16,440 nucleotides of DNA from CAYVDH01 sp964450355 (GCA_964450355.1 CAYVDH010000076.1:1-16440), one strand, 5' to 3'; positions 1 through 8,900 are shown, counted from the stretch's first letter. The notes: generated from the letters alone by a model not told the origin. Made by a program: numbers and translations.

Positions 1-2
1 CA

Positions 3-287
3 ATAAAGACTAAAGATACTTTAACTTCAATATATCTAGATGAAAAAATGAAAAAAATTATTTCAATTGAATGGGAAATTGCTGTTGATTTTTCAGATAG
101 TATTCAATTATATGATTTTTTTAAAAATTATTACACATTACAATCTTTAAGCATAAATTATAGTTCTAATGGTATATATAATATATTGTTACATAATTAT
201 AAAAACAATATGACTTTTTATGGCTATATTTATATAATAAATAATAGAATTAAGAAAATAAAAATTAAATATTCTTATCCATTTTAA
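3..287 (+). CDS. C-terminal part of an unknown protein (5' end outside window)
   Basis: The reading frame is open from the first complete codon of the window (position 3) to TAA at 285-287. The ATG at 48 is therefore probably an internal methionine of a longer protein rather than the true start. The visible 94 residues are rich in Asn, Ile, Lys and Tyr, end in a basic, beta-prone stretch (IKKIKIKYSYPF), and contain an EWEIAVDFSD segment. I recognise no domain, transmembrane segment or catalytic motif. The next gene starts only 10 bp downstream on the same strand, so the two are probably co-transcribed. Small AT-rich genes of this kind in Bacteroidota are often immunity-like or lineage-specific, but nothing here proves that. 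Confidence 0.55.
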   Translation: MKTKDTLTSIYLDEKMKKIISIEWEIAVDFSDSIQLYDFFKNYYTLQSLSINYSSNGIYNILLHNYKNNMTFYGYIYIINNRIKKIKIKYSYPF

Positions 288-297
288 ATTAAAAATT

Positions 298-948
298 ATG
301 ATTACTGTTTGTAATGTATTCGATAAGGGCTTTAGGCAAGGATTTAATAGCTTGGATCATATTATACTTCTCAAATATTTAAATATAATAATAATTTTTT
401 GTGCTTTACTGTCTTGTAATAATAAAAAGTTAAAGACAGCCTTTGTTGAACAAAAGAAATATACTTCTATTCTCAAACACTCAGATTTTAGTTTTATTAA
501 GGATTCTAGTTATCAACTTGTTAAGAATATTAATTTAGATTGGGAATATAAAAAAAAGATAATCGAAAAATTATTAAAATATAAGGATAGTAATCAGCTA
601 TGTTGTTATAAAGCTATCTTTTATGGAAATCATCCAAGTCCTTGTTATCAAATATATTTGCATAAAAATACAGAATATACCTTATCTACAGAGTCTATGT
701 TTTTAATTAATTTAGTTATTTTTGAAGAAATTAATGAATTTTCTCCATATCCAAGTTTTAAAAAAAAATATTTAGATTCTACGAACAAATTTTCTTCTAA
801 TCCTGCATTGAATGTTAAAGAATTTTACCAAAATTGGTATGATAATATTTTAAAGTATAATTTAACGGAAAAACAAGCAAAATTAAAGTTGTTACCCGCA
901 GGCAATTTTTGGTTAAATTGTTATAATAATTGGGAGTATTCAAAATAA
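298..948 (+). CDS. Putative small lipoprotein, unknown function
   Basis: This is a 216-residue frame starting at ATG 298, 10 bp after the upstream gene. A hydrophobic stretch at about residues 22-39 ends in a lipobox-like LLSC (residues 37-40) followed by NNKK, which fits a signal peptidase II leader. The 20 residues before the leader are unusual, so translation may really begin further in, for example at a TTG near 352. The mature part is charged and rich in Lys, Asn and Tyr, with an ICCY-like cysteine pair (QLCCYK) and a C-terminal NWYDN...NCYNNWEYSK region. No known domain is recognised. It is likely a periplasmic or outer-membrane-anchored protein. No function is assigned. Confidence 0.6.
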   Translation: MITVCNVFDKGFRQGFNSLDHIILLKYLNIIIIFCALLSCNNKKLKTAFVEQKKYTSILKHSDFSFIKDSSYQLVKNINLDWEYKKKIIEKLLKYKDSNQLCCYKAIFYGNHPSPCYQIYLHKNTEYTLSTESMFLINLVIFEEINEFSPYPSFKKKYLDSTNKFSSNPALNVKEFYQNWYDNILKYNLTEKQAKLKLLPAGNFWLNCYNNWEYSK

Positions 949-1113
949 TTTTTCTTTTCCTTTAAGGTGATTTTCGTTTGTTGGAATGTAGAATTGAATG
1001 TTTAAATGTAACAAACCAAAAGCCATTGCCTTTATATAAATAACGCCTACATTTGCTATGTACCAAAGTCTGAAAGCAAATATAAAAAAACAGAAAAACC
1101 AGATAAAATCCCT

Positions 1114-1626
1114 ATGTCAAAAGCAAAAAATAATTTGATTATCATTTTTATATTTAACTATTTTATTGGATTTTCTCAAGTAATTACAAAACATGATCAT
1201 GCCTATAAATACAAACAGGTAGAAACAAATTATTCTTATTCCTATGATGTGATAAATAATAAAGACTCATTCTATATTGAAAGCAAATATTATAATTTAA
1301 AAGAACCTATAAACCCTAGAATAAAAGTTGGTATTCAATTTAATTATTTTCCATCAGGAATCATAAACCAAATTGGATATTATGGAACAGGCATTGACAC
1401 CTTTTCAATAGATAGCAACAGCATCATCATTTTTAATAATCCAAACCCAAATTATCATTTAATAAATTCAAGTAAAACCATTGAAAATACATACAATTCA
1501 AAAAGTGAAAACAATGGCTATTCTATAGAAATTATTCCCACAAATTGGAACATTGAATTTGATTCAAGTGGCAACATCATAAGCCATTGTGTAGAAGAAA
1601 ATAACTCAACTGTAGTTATTAAATAG
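1114..1626 (+). pseudogene. Secreted MORN-like protein, 3' end cut off by an insertion sequence
   Basis: The frame opens at ATG 1114 with a signal peptide (residues 1-21, a hydrophobic run ending GFSQ) and continues for 170 residues. Two segments resemble MORN_2-type repeats: a YFPSG-centred one at about residues 75-91 and an FDSSGN-centred one at about 147-160. The stop codon TAG (1624-1626) is created by the end of the insertion sequence that starts at 1625, so the natural C-terminus lies beyond the element. On its far side (3204-3290) a frame continues with a third similar segment. I infer one interrupted gene of about 198 codons. The 170-residue product may still be translated. Proteins with this architecture are common and poorly characterised in Bacteroidota; no enzymatic role is visible. 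Confidence 0.6.
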
Positions 1627-1641
1627 GGTCTGCTGAAAAAC
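1625..1641 (+). repeat. IS left terminal inverted repeat, 17 bp
   Basis: AGGGTCTGCTGAAAAAC is the exact reverse complement of 3187-3203. The transposase stop codon (1642-1644) abuts it directly. Confidence 0.9.
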
Positions 1642-3126
1642 TCAACATGAAATTTTCATCATTTTAGGATTTTCAAAAGAATTATAAAAAGGTTTGTCAA
1701 TAATAAAATCTATAACTTTCATCACATAAAAAATAAGACATGAGAGTGCCCCCTCAGCCAAATTGACTAAGTTAAGCACTAAAATGATACTAGCAACCCA
1801 AGATTCACTTGTTTTAGCAAGTCTTGCTTTAATTTTAGCTAATCCATATGCTGTTTTAGCTTGTCCAAACTTGCCTTCTATTGGGTTGCGTTCTCCTGGT
1901 CTTACTTGATTTGACAATGCCTGTTTACTAGGTCTTCCCAGCGGTTTCGCCTTGAGTCTAATTCCTCTTTCCTTTAAAAAGGCTCTGTTCTCTCTTGTAC
2001 AATATATTTGATCTACCAACACTTCTTCAGGGTAATATCCCAATCTGATTTTGTAGTTTTCGACATTTGATTGCAATTTACTTCCCTCATTGTAAGCGTT
2101 CCAGTTATGGTCTTCTAAAAACGCCATTCCATCTACTAATGAAACATTGATTTTTGCCCCAAACTCAACTTTTGATTTTGCTTTTCCCCTTACTATTGGA
2201 CGAACATGTGGTTGATGAATGCTAACCAAACGGTCTTCAATGCTATGTGTTTTGGATTCATACATGGCTTTTTGTTGATTGTACAAATGCTGTATTACCA
2301 AAAAATATTTGTATTGTTTTTTATCGAATGGAATGGAAGGGCATTGGTCTAATAACTCATGAATTGAGCTGATGTTTCTTCTAAGGTATCCAAGTTGTTT
2401 TTTGATAGCATGCCTAATTTCTTTTTTTGTTTTATTTTTCTTCTGAGCGACTTTCAAATATTCTTTTCGTGCTTTTTCTCTATAGTTTCTTGGCTTGGTT
2501 TCTAAGGTTGTAAATGCAAAGGCTGTATCTATCAGTTCTTCTGATTTAACTCTGGCATCATTCAGCAAATCCAAATCGGTGGGATAAGCTATGTCTTGTG
2601 GACATGCTGTTGCATCTATTATCATAGTCCCTTTGTGTGTAGGAGGATTATTATCTTCATCCTCTTTGTTGCTGTTTTTTGATTGAGTTTCTTGCTTTAT
2701 CTTGCTAATTCTGTCATTAATTGCATTGATTTGTTCTAATCCCAAACGTTTGCGAAATTCAACAAATAAGGAAGCATCAAATGGTGCTACATCAGTAAAG
2801 GAAGTGTAACCCAAAAAATATTGCATGTAGATGTTTTCACTTATCTGTGCTACTGTTTCTCTATCGTCTAAGTCGCACATGTGTTTTATAATAATAGCTC
2901 CTAAAACCACTCTTGGATTGATGGGTGGACGACCAGTATCTTTTTCTGGAACATGTTGAAGATAAATAGAAACTAAATCATCCCATGGTAGCTGATTTGA
3001 AAGCTTAACCCAACGATTGTTTGGATTTAATTCTTTTGAAAATGGACTCTCAAATCCAGCCAAAGTAAGTTGTTTTTGACTGATGTATTCCGTGCGTGAT
3101 GCACGGTTTTTATTGCTTTTTTTCAT
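1642..3126 (-). CDS. DDE transposase of the insertion sequence
   Basis: This protein catalyses cut-and-paste transposition of the element that carries it. I choose ATG at 3126 (494 residues); an upstream in-frame TTG at 3150 would add 8 residues. The N-terminal third has the DUF772 transposase signature: LPWDDL, then GRPPINPRVVLGAIIIKH, then FRKRLG. The DDE_Tnp_1-like catalytic domain follows. The likely catalytic triad, counted from the ATG at 3126, is Asp171 (MIIDATA), Asp372 (VLVDQIYCTREN) and Glu417 (RNPIEGKFGQ). The inter-domain region is basic and helical, rich in Lys and Arg. A hydrophobic tail follows the Glu motif. All catalytic residues are present and there are no frame breaks, so the gene looks functional. 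Placement in IS5 versus IS1182 is uncertain from sequence alone. Confidence 0.9.
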   Translation of the reverse strand: MKKSNKNRASRTEYISQKQLTLAGFESPFSKELNPNNRWVKLSNQLPWDDLVSIYLQHVPEKDTGRPPINPRVVLGAIIIKHMCDLDDRETVAQISENIYMQYFLGYTSFTDVAPFDASLFVEFRKRLGLEQINAINDRISKIKQETQSKNSNKEDEDNNPPTHKGTMIIDATACPQDIAYPTDLDLLNDARVKSEELIDTAFAFTTLETKPRNYREKARKEYLKVAQKKNKTKKEIRHAIKKQLGYLRRNISSIHELLDQCPSIPFDKKQYKYFLVIQHLYNQQKAMYESKTHSIEDRLVSIHQPHVRPIVRGKAKSKVEFGAKINVSLVDGMAFLEDHNWNAYNEGSKLQSNVENYKIRLGYYPEEVLVDQIYCTRENRAFLKERGIRLKAKPLGRPSKQALSNQVRPGERNPIEGKFGQAKTAYGLAKIKARLAKTSESWVASIILVLNLVNLAEGALSCLIFYVMKVIDFIIDKPFYNSFENPKMMKISC

Positions 3127-3186
3127 TTTACCTTGCACTTGATTTCTCAAATGTAAAGCTAATTATCTATTTTTAAAATAATTATT

Positions 3187-3203
3187 GTTTTTCAGCAGAC
3201 CCT
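3187..3203 (-). repeat. IS right terminal inverted repeat, 17 bp
   Basis: GTTTTTCAGCAGACCCT is a perfect inverted match to 1625-1641. It lies about 60 bp upstream of the transposase start. Confidence 0.9.
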
Positions 3204-3290
3204 AATTACAATTCAAAAACTACCAATTATTACAGGTATAAAAACAATCAAAAAATTGAAGAGTGGTGTTATAAAAAGCCTGATAATTAA
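3204..3290 (+). pseudogene. 3' remnant of the IS-interrupted MORN-like gene
   Basis: Immediately after the insertion sequence the + strand has an open frame of 28 codons ending in TAA at 3288-3290. It contains the segment YYRYKNNQKIEEWCYKKPDN, which resembles the MORN-like segments in the frame at 1114-1626 and is a plausible third unit of that protein. Joining codon AAA (1621-1623) to AAT (3204-3206) gives a continuous protein. However, simple excision with the visible 2-3 bp target duplication does not give this exact phase, so a small change at the junction must be assumed. The link is inference from composition and repeat style. Confidence 0.45.
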
Positions 3291-3373
3291 TAAAGAATTT
3301 CATTAAGAAACAAATTGTTTATGGCTAATTGTTTAGAGTTTACTTTAAGGTTAAAAACCAAGAAAGGCAATCA

Positions 3374-3904
3374 TTACCAATCTTTTGTAAAATGATATTT
3401 AGTAATATTCATACACCTCCTATGATTTATATATATAGTTGGGCCTTCATAACTTCCATTAAATGGTAAATAACCATTTCTACAATACCATATCATATTT
3501 GAACTTTCAAAAATATCATTTGAATAAATAACTGATGTATCTTTTAGAATGTTATTTTGCACATCTAAAGGGGCAATTGTATCCTTAAGTTGATACTGAA
3601 AAAATTTAATTGTTAAAGTATCTAAAGCACTAATTGAATAAATTTTATTAAAATCATAAACATCTAAAAGCTTACGATTGAAAACATCGTATGGAAGATT
3701 AAAAATAGTATCAAATATTTTTACGTTAGAATTGGTTACTTGCAAAAAAAAGTATTTTAATTCATTTGAGTCTTGAACTCTAATGATAGAACCTAAAATA
3801 TTATGACTACATTCATTTTTACATATTTGCTTTTTAGAAGAACAACACATAAAAACAAAGGCGATAAAGCTATATAACAGTATTTTATTCAAGTTTATAC
3901 TCAT
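3374..3904 (-). CDS. Putative lipoprotein, unknown function
   Basis: This 176-residue protein starts at ATG 3904. An N-terminal KILLYSFIAFVFMCCSSKK leader has a basic start, a hydrophobic core and a cysteine (C20, possibly C21) followed by SSKK, which is characteristic of lipoprotein processing. The mature part carries further cysteines (C28, C32) and a C-terminal region with YCRNGYLPFNGSYEGPTIY and HRRCMN. Paired cysteines suggest an oxidised, extracytoplasmic fold. No family is recognised. The next gene on this strand (3977-4408) ends 72 bp upstream of this start, so the two may form a small unit transcribed leftward. Confidence 0.65.
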   Translation of the reverse strand: MSINLNKILLYSFIAFVFMCCSSKKQICKNECSHNILGSIIRVQDSNELKYFFLQVTNSNVKIFDTIFNLPYDVFNRKLLDVYDFNKIYSISALDTLTIKFFQYQLKDTIAPLDVQNNILKDTSVIYSNDIFESSNMIWYCRNGYLPFNGSYEGPTIYINHRRCMNITKYHFTKDW

Positions 3905-3976
3905 CTTTTTTTAATCAAATTGAGTGAAGTCATGTTTTACAGAATAACAAAGAGTTCTTAAGAGTTTTATGATTTT

Positions 3977-4408
3977 TTATATTTCTATGATTTTAAATTT
4001 TTCATTTCTTTTTAATAAAGATGTTAGTGCATAGCTATTATTTATAATAAAATCTATTTGTAGATATTTTTTCTGTTTAAAATACAGATGTAATCCTAAA
4101 AAATTCAATTTTAACTTGATGTATTTAAGTTGAATAAAATCAATGCTGTTAGTTTTGTTTTTTAAAATAAAACTATGTGAATTAAATTTTACACATATAA
4201 AACAATTTGAGTCATTTACTAAGGCACCTAAAGAATCAGAATAATAAACTAAGAGGTTATTGTTTAATGTTTTGTTGTTTTTATAAATAATTTTTTCATT
4301 GAATTTGATAGAATCAAAAATATCAATATTAACAAAGGAATACAATTTATTTCCACTAATTGTTAAATGGAGTATTATGATTAAAATTGTTATTCTTTTC
4401 ATTATCAT
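3977..4408 (-). CDS. Small exported protein, unknown function
   Basis: This is a 143-residue frame starting at ATG 4408, with an alternative in-frame ATG at 4402 (MKRITIL...). The first ~25 residues form a typical Sec signal peptide: Lys-Arg, a long Ile/Leu core, then SGNKLYSF. No lipobox cysteine is present, so the product is probably periplasmic or secreted. The mature part is rich in Asn, Lys, Ile and Leu, with one NDSNCFICVKF segment containing a CxxC-like pair (C-F-I-C). No domain is recognised. It lies upstream of the lipoprotein gene at 3374-3904 on the same strand, a probable two-gene operon. Confidence 0.55.
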   Translation of the reverse strand: MIMKRITILIIILHLTISGNKLYSFVNIDIFDSIKFNEKIIYKNNKTLNNNLLVYYSDSLGALVNDSNCFICVKFNSHSFILKNKTNSIDFIQLKYIKLKLNFLGLHLYFKQKKYLQIDFIINNSYALTSLLKRNEKFKIIEI

Positions 4409-4767
4409 ATTTCTTTTTATGCAGTTTAATTTCTGGGAGGATTACAGTACTTTATATCATTATTTAAACATGTTATTTTAATTTTACCATGCAATCAACA
4501 CTTTATTTCAAAAGTAAGAAAAAATTTTTTAATTCAATTAAACAGCAGAAAGATGAAATGAAGTTGTAATTTGAAAATGCCCCTATTTGGCAATTTTACC
4601 TATTTGAAATCTCATTTGAATGATTTAATTTTGAAAAAAGTAAAAACAAAAGATTGAAAATTGAAATGAGTAATTTTTCTGATACACACAAAATAGTAGA
4701 GGTAAAGGGTACTTTATCGAGTTTATAAATAAGTTATGCGCTAATATAAAGACCGACACGAAACAGA
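4409..4767. other. Intergenic, divergent promoter region, no gene seen
   Basis: This is 359 bp of A+T-rich DNA between the leftward exported-protein gene and the rightward HAD-CPCC gene. It must contain promoters in both directions. I found no complete TTG/TAnnTTTG promoter pair, no RNA gene and no decayed coding frame. GTTATGCGC (4733-4741) near the right end resembles, in inverted orientation, ACGCATTAC (5507-5515) after the next gene. Confidence 0.5.
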
Positions 4768-5481
4768 ATGACTATACTTTTAGACATAGACGGAGTTTTA
4801 GAAACGACACCTAATTGGCGACAGACAGAAATACATTCTGACGGATTTATGAAATTGAACGAAAGAGCCGTTAACTACTTATCAATCCTTTATAAAAGAA
4901 CAAATGCTTCAATTGTTTTGACAACAACTCATAGAATAAATTATGACGAAACTAAATGGAAAGAGATTTTTAGATTAAGAGGATTAAACTTTAAATCAAT
5001 AACTAAAATAAACAACAAAACTGAAATAAGTCAATTGTTGGACAGAGGAACTGAAATTAAAGAATGGGTTGAACAAAAAGGAAAAGAACAAAATTATGTT
5101 ATCATTGATGATGACCTATCAATAAACGCTTTGCCAGAGTATATAAAAAAACGTTGGGTTGTAACAAGTCCATCTATCGGTTTTGACAAAGAAGCATTAG
5201 AAAAGGCATTACTAATATTGACAGCTAATTCAAAATTTGCTTGTCCTTGTTGTGGGCACAAAACTTTTGCAGAGAAATCAAATGGAACTTATGACATTTG
5301 TCCTGTATGCTTTTGGGAAGACGACCCAATTCAACTTGACGACCCAAATTATGAAGGTGGCGCAAACCCAACTTCTTTAAGACAGGCACAAAAAAACTTT
5401 TTAGAGTTTGGAGCTTGTGATGAAGATATGAAACGAAATGTAAGACCTGCAAATTCTGATGAACCAAAAGACAAAAACTGA
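4768..5481 (+). CDS. HAD-like domain fused to cysteine-rich CPCC domain
   Basis: This 237-residue protein has two recognisable parts. Residues 1-~150 form a HAD-superfamily fold of the SAK type. The nucleophile motif is LLDIDGVL (Asp6, Asp8), motif II is LTTTHR (Thr52-54), and the acidic motif is IIDDD (Asp114-116). Related domains occur in RNA-repair and phosphatase-like proteins. Residues ~158-217 are a cysteine-rich CPCC domain: CPCCG (C159, C161, C162), ICPVCFWEDD (C178, C181), then DPNYEGGAN and LRQAQKNFLEFGA, a probable zinc ribbon. Substrate and role are unknown; I infer a metal-dependent phosphohydrolase with a zinc-binding accessory domain. The gene stands alone on the + strand, with related short motifs on both sides that hint at cassette-like gain. 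Confidence 0.8.
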   Translation: MTILLDIDGVLETTPNWRQTEIHSDGFMKLNERAVNYLSILYKRTNASIVLTTTHRINYDETKWKEIFRLRGLNFKSITKINNKTEISQLLDRGTEIKEWVEQKGKEQNYVIIDDDLSINALPEYIKKRWVVTSPSIGFDKEALEKALLILTANSKFACPCCGHKTFAEKSNGTYDICPVCFWEDDPIQLDDPNYEGGANPTSLRQAQKNFLEFGACDEDMKRNVRPANSDEPKDKN

Positions 5482-5642
5482 AAACCATTTGAATAGTGAA
5501 ATAACAACGCATTACATCACCTACCCGAAAGGCTTAAGTTTCTGATTGTGTTTGGAAAAATTGTTTTAATTTTATCGTTTTACATCTTATTACAATTGCT
5601 GCTAATGTCCCGCCCTTCGGATAGCTGCAGACCGTTTTTCCC

Positions 5643-5688
5643 AGTGGTTGGTCTGTAGCCAAGATCCATGAGGCTGAGACCGACCACT
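5643..5688 (+). repeat. REP-like hairpin, copy 1
   Basis: The outer stem is AGTGGTTGGTCT (5643-5654) with AGACCGACCACT (5677-5688): 12 pairs, one of them G-T. An inner stem AGCC (5657-5660) / GGCT (5672-5675) encloses AAGATCCATGA. GTAG (5655-5658) runs into the inner stem. By eye roughly 45 of 53 bases match the inverted copy at 15378-15430, including the right flank CGCCTAATTA. A more diverged copy lies at 14765-14807. Confidence 0.8.
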
Positions 5689-5803
5689 GCCGCCTAATTA
5701 GTCAATTATGAGCATACTTGCTTACATTCATTATACAATAAACTGTTATGTAAACTATTATACAGTTTAAAAAAAATCTAAAAAACATTTAGTAACTAAG
5801 TGA

Positions 5804-5839
5804 AAATAAACTTAATTTTATATAAATTTAAGTTTATTT
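5804..5839. promoter_or_regulatory. Perfect 12-bp inverted repeat upstream of the giant gene
   Basis: AAATAAACTTAA (5804-5815) and TTAAGTTTATTT (5828-5839) are exact reverse complements separated by 12 bp, ending 70 bp before the ATG at 5910. It could be an operator, an mRNA leader hairpin or a terminator-like structure. No T-run follows it, which argues against a terminator. The function is not shown. Confidence 0.4.
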
Positions 5840-5909
5840 AAGGGGCTATAAAATTATATTGGTATAAAAATTGTTATTTATTTACTTAATTTTTTAAAAA
5901 GTAATAAAT

Positions 5910-8900
5910 ATGAAAAAAGCCTTACTGTTTTTATTGTTTAGTTATGCAATTATAGTTCAAGCACAAAATTGTTCTGTTAATGCAGATATTGACAAATCTA
6001 TTTGTAGAAACCAACCTATGCTTTTAACTGGTTCTAGAAGTGGTTTGTTAAAATTGCCAGCAACTACTACTTGGTCGCAAGTAGCAGGTCCTTCTGTGAC
6101 AATTACTAATCCCAATACATTAAATACAACTGTTACAGGATTTTCAGCCAATCAAACTTATACTTTTAGATTATCTACTACATGTAGAGATGGCGTAAAA
6201 ATATTTGACGATGTAAGAATTACTGTTTTGCCAATTACAACAGCCAATGCGGGTCCCGATCAAACTGCTTGCCCAGGAAGCAGCACTTTAGCCGCCAATT
6301 CTCCAGGAGTAAATGAAACCGGCCAATGGTCTATTGTTGGGTCAAATAATGCCGGAGTGATTATCAATAATAGTAATTCTGCAACTTCTACTTTTTCAAC
6401 AGCCATTGGTTCTGCAGGTCAAACAACATTAAGATGGACAATAACAAATACAAATTTGTGTTTTACTTCAGATGATGTTGTTATTACTAATTATGGAGGA
6501 CGTTCTCCTGTAAGTACCAGAGTAAATCTTGTAAATTTAGGAAATTGCTATTCAACCACTCAATGTTATAAATTAAATGCAACATTTGGTGGCAATGGAT
6601 TTGGAGGACAAATTGGAACTTGGAGCCAAGTTTCAGGACCTAGCAATGTGACTTTTACTTCTTTAAATGATTCTGGAGCTACTGTTTGCGGATTGTCAAC
6701 CGGTTGTTATAAATTAAAATGGACTGTATCGGGCCCATGTGTAAATAGTAGCGACACAATCAGAATTTGTGTTCCTCCACCTACACAATCTGTAACTACT
6801 GCAAGTTCTAGCAATCAAATTTTTTGTGATGGAAGAACAGTGGCATTATTAACTGGAAATACTCCAATAAATACAGGAGAAACAGTTCAATGGACTCAAA
6901 CTAGTGGCCCTACTGCAGTTACTTTTTCAAATGCTACTTCACCAATTACAAGTGTAAGCAACCTAAATGGTACAGGGACTTACAATTTTACATACACTAT
7001 TACAAATCCTTTAACTGGTTGCCAAACTTCTATTTCTGTTTCAATAAGTTATGTAGCAGCACCTTCAATAACAGGCCTTAGAGACACCTTATTACCTTGT
7101 AATATCACTGCATCTACTTTTAGTTTCAATGCTACTGGCGGAAATTCCACTACTTACCGTATAATTTCAGCTCCTGAAGCATGGGGAATTACTCCAACAA
7201 CAGCTACTACTGTAAATTCTCCTTTAAGTTTATCCGGTTTAACTACTGCGGGTACTTATATTGTTAGATTGACAAGAACAACCACAAATGGTGTGGGTTG
7301 TTTAGATTTTAACTCTGATTTTAGAGTAATCGTTTCAAGAACACCTTTGGGTGCAAATGCAGGTACTCCTCAATTTATACCTTGTGGAGATAGTTTTACT
7401 TATTTAGCAGGAAACGTTCCTGGAAGGGGATTTGGAACATGGACACAAGTGAGCGGACCAGCTATTGCTACGATAGATAGTATTAATAATCCCAATAGCT
7501 ATGTCTATGGCCTATATAGAGGTACTTATGTTTTCAGATGGATTGTGGATGCTGGGCCAAAATGCCCTAAAGCACAATCTGATGTTAGAGTTACTTTTGC
7601 TCCAACCGTGCCACAAGCTGTTACAGCAGGTTCACCAAGAACAATTTGTTATGGAAGTACAATTAATTTAAGCGCAAATGCACCTGCACAAGGCGAAACA
7701 GGAGTTTGGTCGGTATCACCATCTTCTGGTGTTACTTTTGGGAATGTTAATAGTCCTACAAGTTCAGTTTCTGGATTAGCTGCTAATACAGCATATACCT
7801 TTAAATGGAAAGTTTCTAACCTTTGTGGAGCAGATTCTAGTACTGTTGTAATTACTACCAATAATTCTCAAGGTCCACCTTTAGCCAATGCAGGCCCTGA
7901 CAGATGTTTATCTAGTGGTACAACCTCTTTAACCTTGGCAGGAAACAATCCATCGCCAGCAAAAGGGGTATGGACATTAATCAGTGGTCCAGCAGTGACA
8001 TTTGCAAACGACTCATTGTACAATACAAACATTACTGGTTTAACGAATGGCACATATTTATTAGAATGGAAAAACATTCGTGGAACTTGCGATCCTACAA
8101 GAGATACAGTGATGATTACAATTTCTGCAGCGGCAACAATTTCCAATGCAGGTTCAAATGTTGATAGTTGTAGCAATTCATTTACATTTTCAGGTAACAC
8201 ACCTACAGTTGGTATTGGAACTTGGACTCAAGTTTCAGGACCAGCTGGTTGGTCAATTTCTAATCCAAATTCTCCAAATGCAAAATTAACTTCTTTAGTA
8301 TCTGGTGAATATAAATTTGCGTGGGTAATATCAAATGGTGCTTGTGCTAGCAATTCAGATACAATTACATTTAATATTGATAATTTGCCAACGGCTCCGT
8401 ATGCGGGTTTATCTCAAAAATTATGTGGAAGCAATTCTTTAACATTAGATGGTAATAAAGTTAATAATGGTTTCGGCATTTGGTCTTTAGTAGGAGCAGC
8501 TCCAAATTCCCCAACAATAACAAATCCTGATGATAGCTCTGCATTGGTAACTAATTTAATTACAGGAATTTATCAATTTAGATGGACTGTATATAGCAAT
8601 TACGGTGTTTGTCCTACTCAATATTCAGAAGTTTTTGACACAGTGGTTATCAGTTCAAATGCAGGAACCGATCAAAATTTATGTTTTCAAAGCACAACTT
8701 CTTTACTAGGACCAGTAGGCAGCTCAGGTACATGGACACAAACTTTAGGAACATCAGCAACAGTTACCACCACATCAACAAACAGTGCAATTGTAACCAA
8801 TATGTCACCTTCAGGATCTCCTTATAAATTTGCTTATACTGTGCCTACAAGATGGGGTTGTCCTCAAACAACAGACACCATGACGGTTGTAATTTCAGAT

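Larger units (their letters stand above)
1625..3203 (-). mobile_element. Complete insertion sequence, DDE type (IS5/IS1182-like), 1579 bp
   Basis: The element is bounded by perfect 17-bp inverted repeats beginning AGGGTCTGCTG and contains a single transposase gene that nearly fills it. The flanks read ...TTAAAT before and AATTAC... after. The apparent target duplication is short: AAT if the element begins with A, or TA if it begins with G. The exact boundary is therefore ambiguous. Intact ends and an intact transposase suggest a recent, possibly active insertion. It lies inside the 3' end of the small secreted-protein gene that starts at 1114. The subfamily needs comparison with a curated IS collection. 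Confidence 0.88.
5482..5909. other. Intergenic region with REP-like hairpin and AT palindrome
   Basis: This 428-bp stretch has three parts. First, a tail after the HAD-CPCC gene contains ACGCATTAC and a G+C-rich CCCGCCCTTCGG patch near 5609-5620. Second, a REP-like hairpin lies at 5643-5688. Third, a very A+T-rich region contains a perfect 12-bp inverted repeat (5804-5839) just upstream of the giant surface-protein gene. No coding frame or RNA gene is seen. Confidence 0.6.

Noticed and set aside
4299..4481. Plus-strand frame of 60 codons, hydrophobic C-terminus
   Set aside because: It overlaps the signal-peptide end of the minus-strand gene at 3977-4408. The hydrophobicity reflects A+T-rich sequence.
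5225..5512. Minus-strand frame of 95 codons over the CPCC domain
   Set aside because: Shadow of the HAD-CPCC gene, whose CPCC motifs are clear on the + strand.
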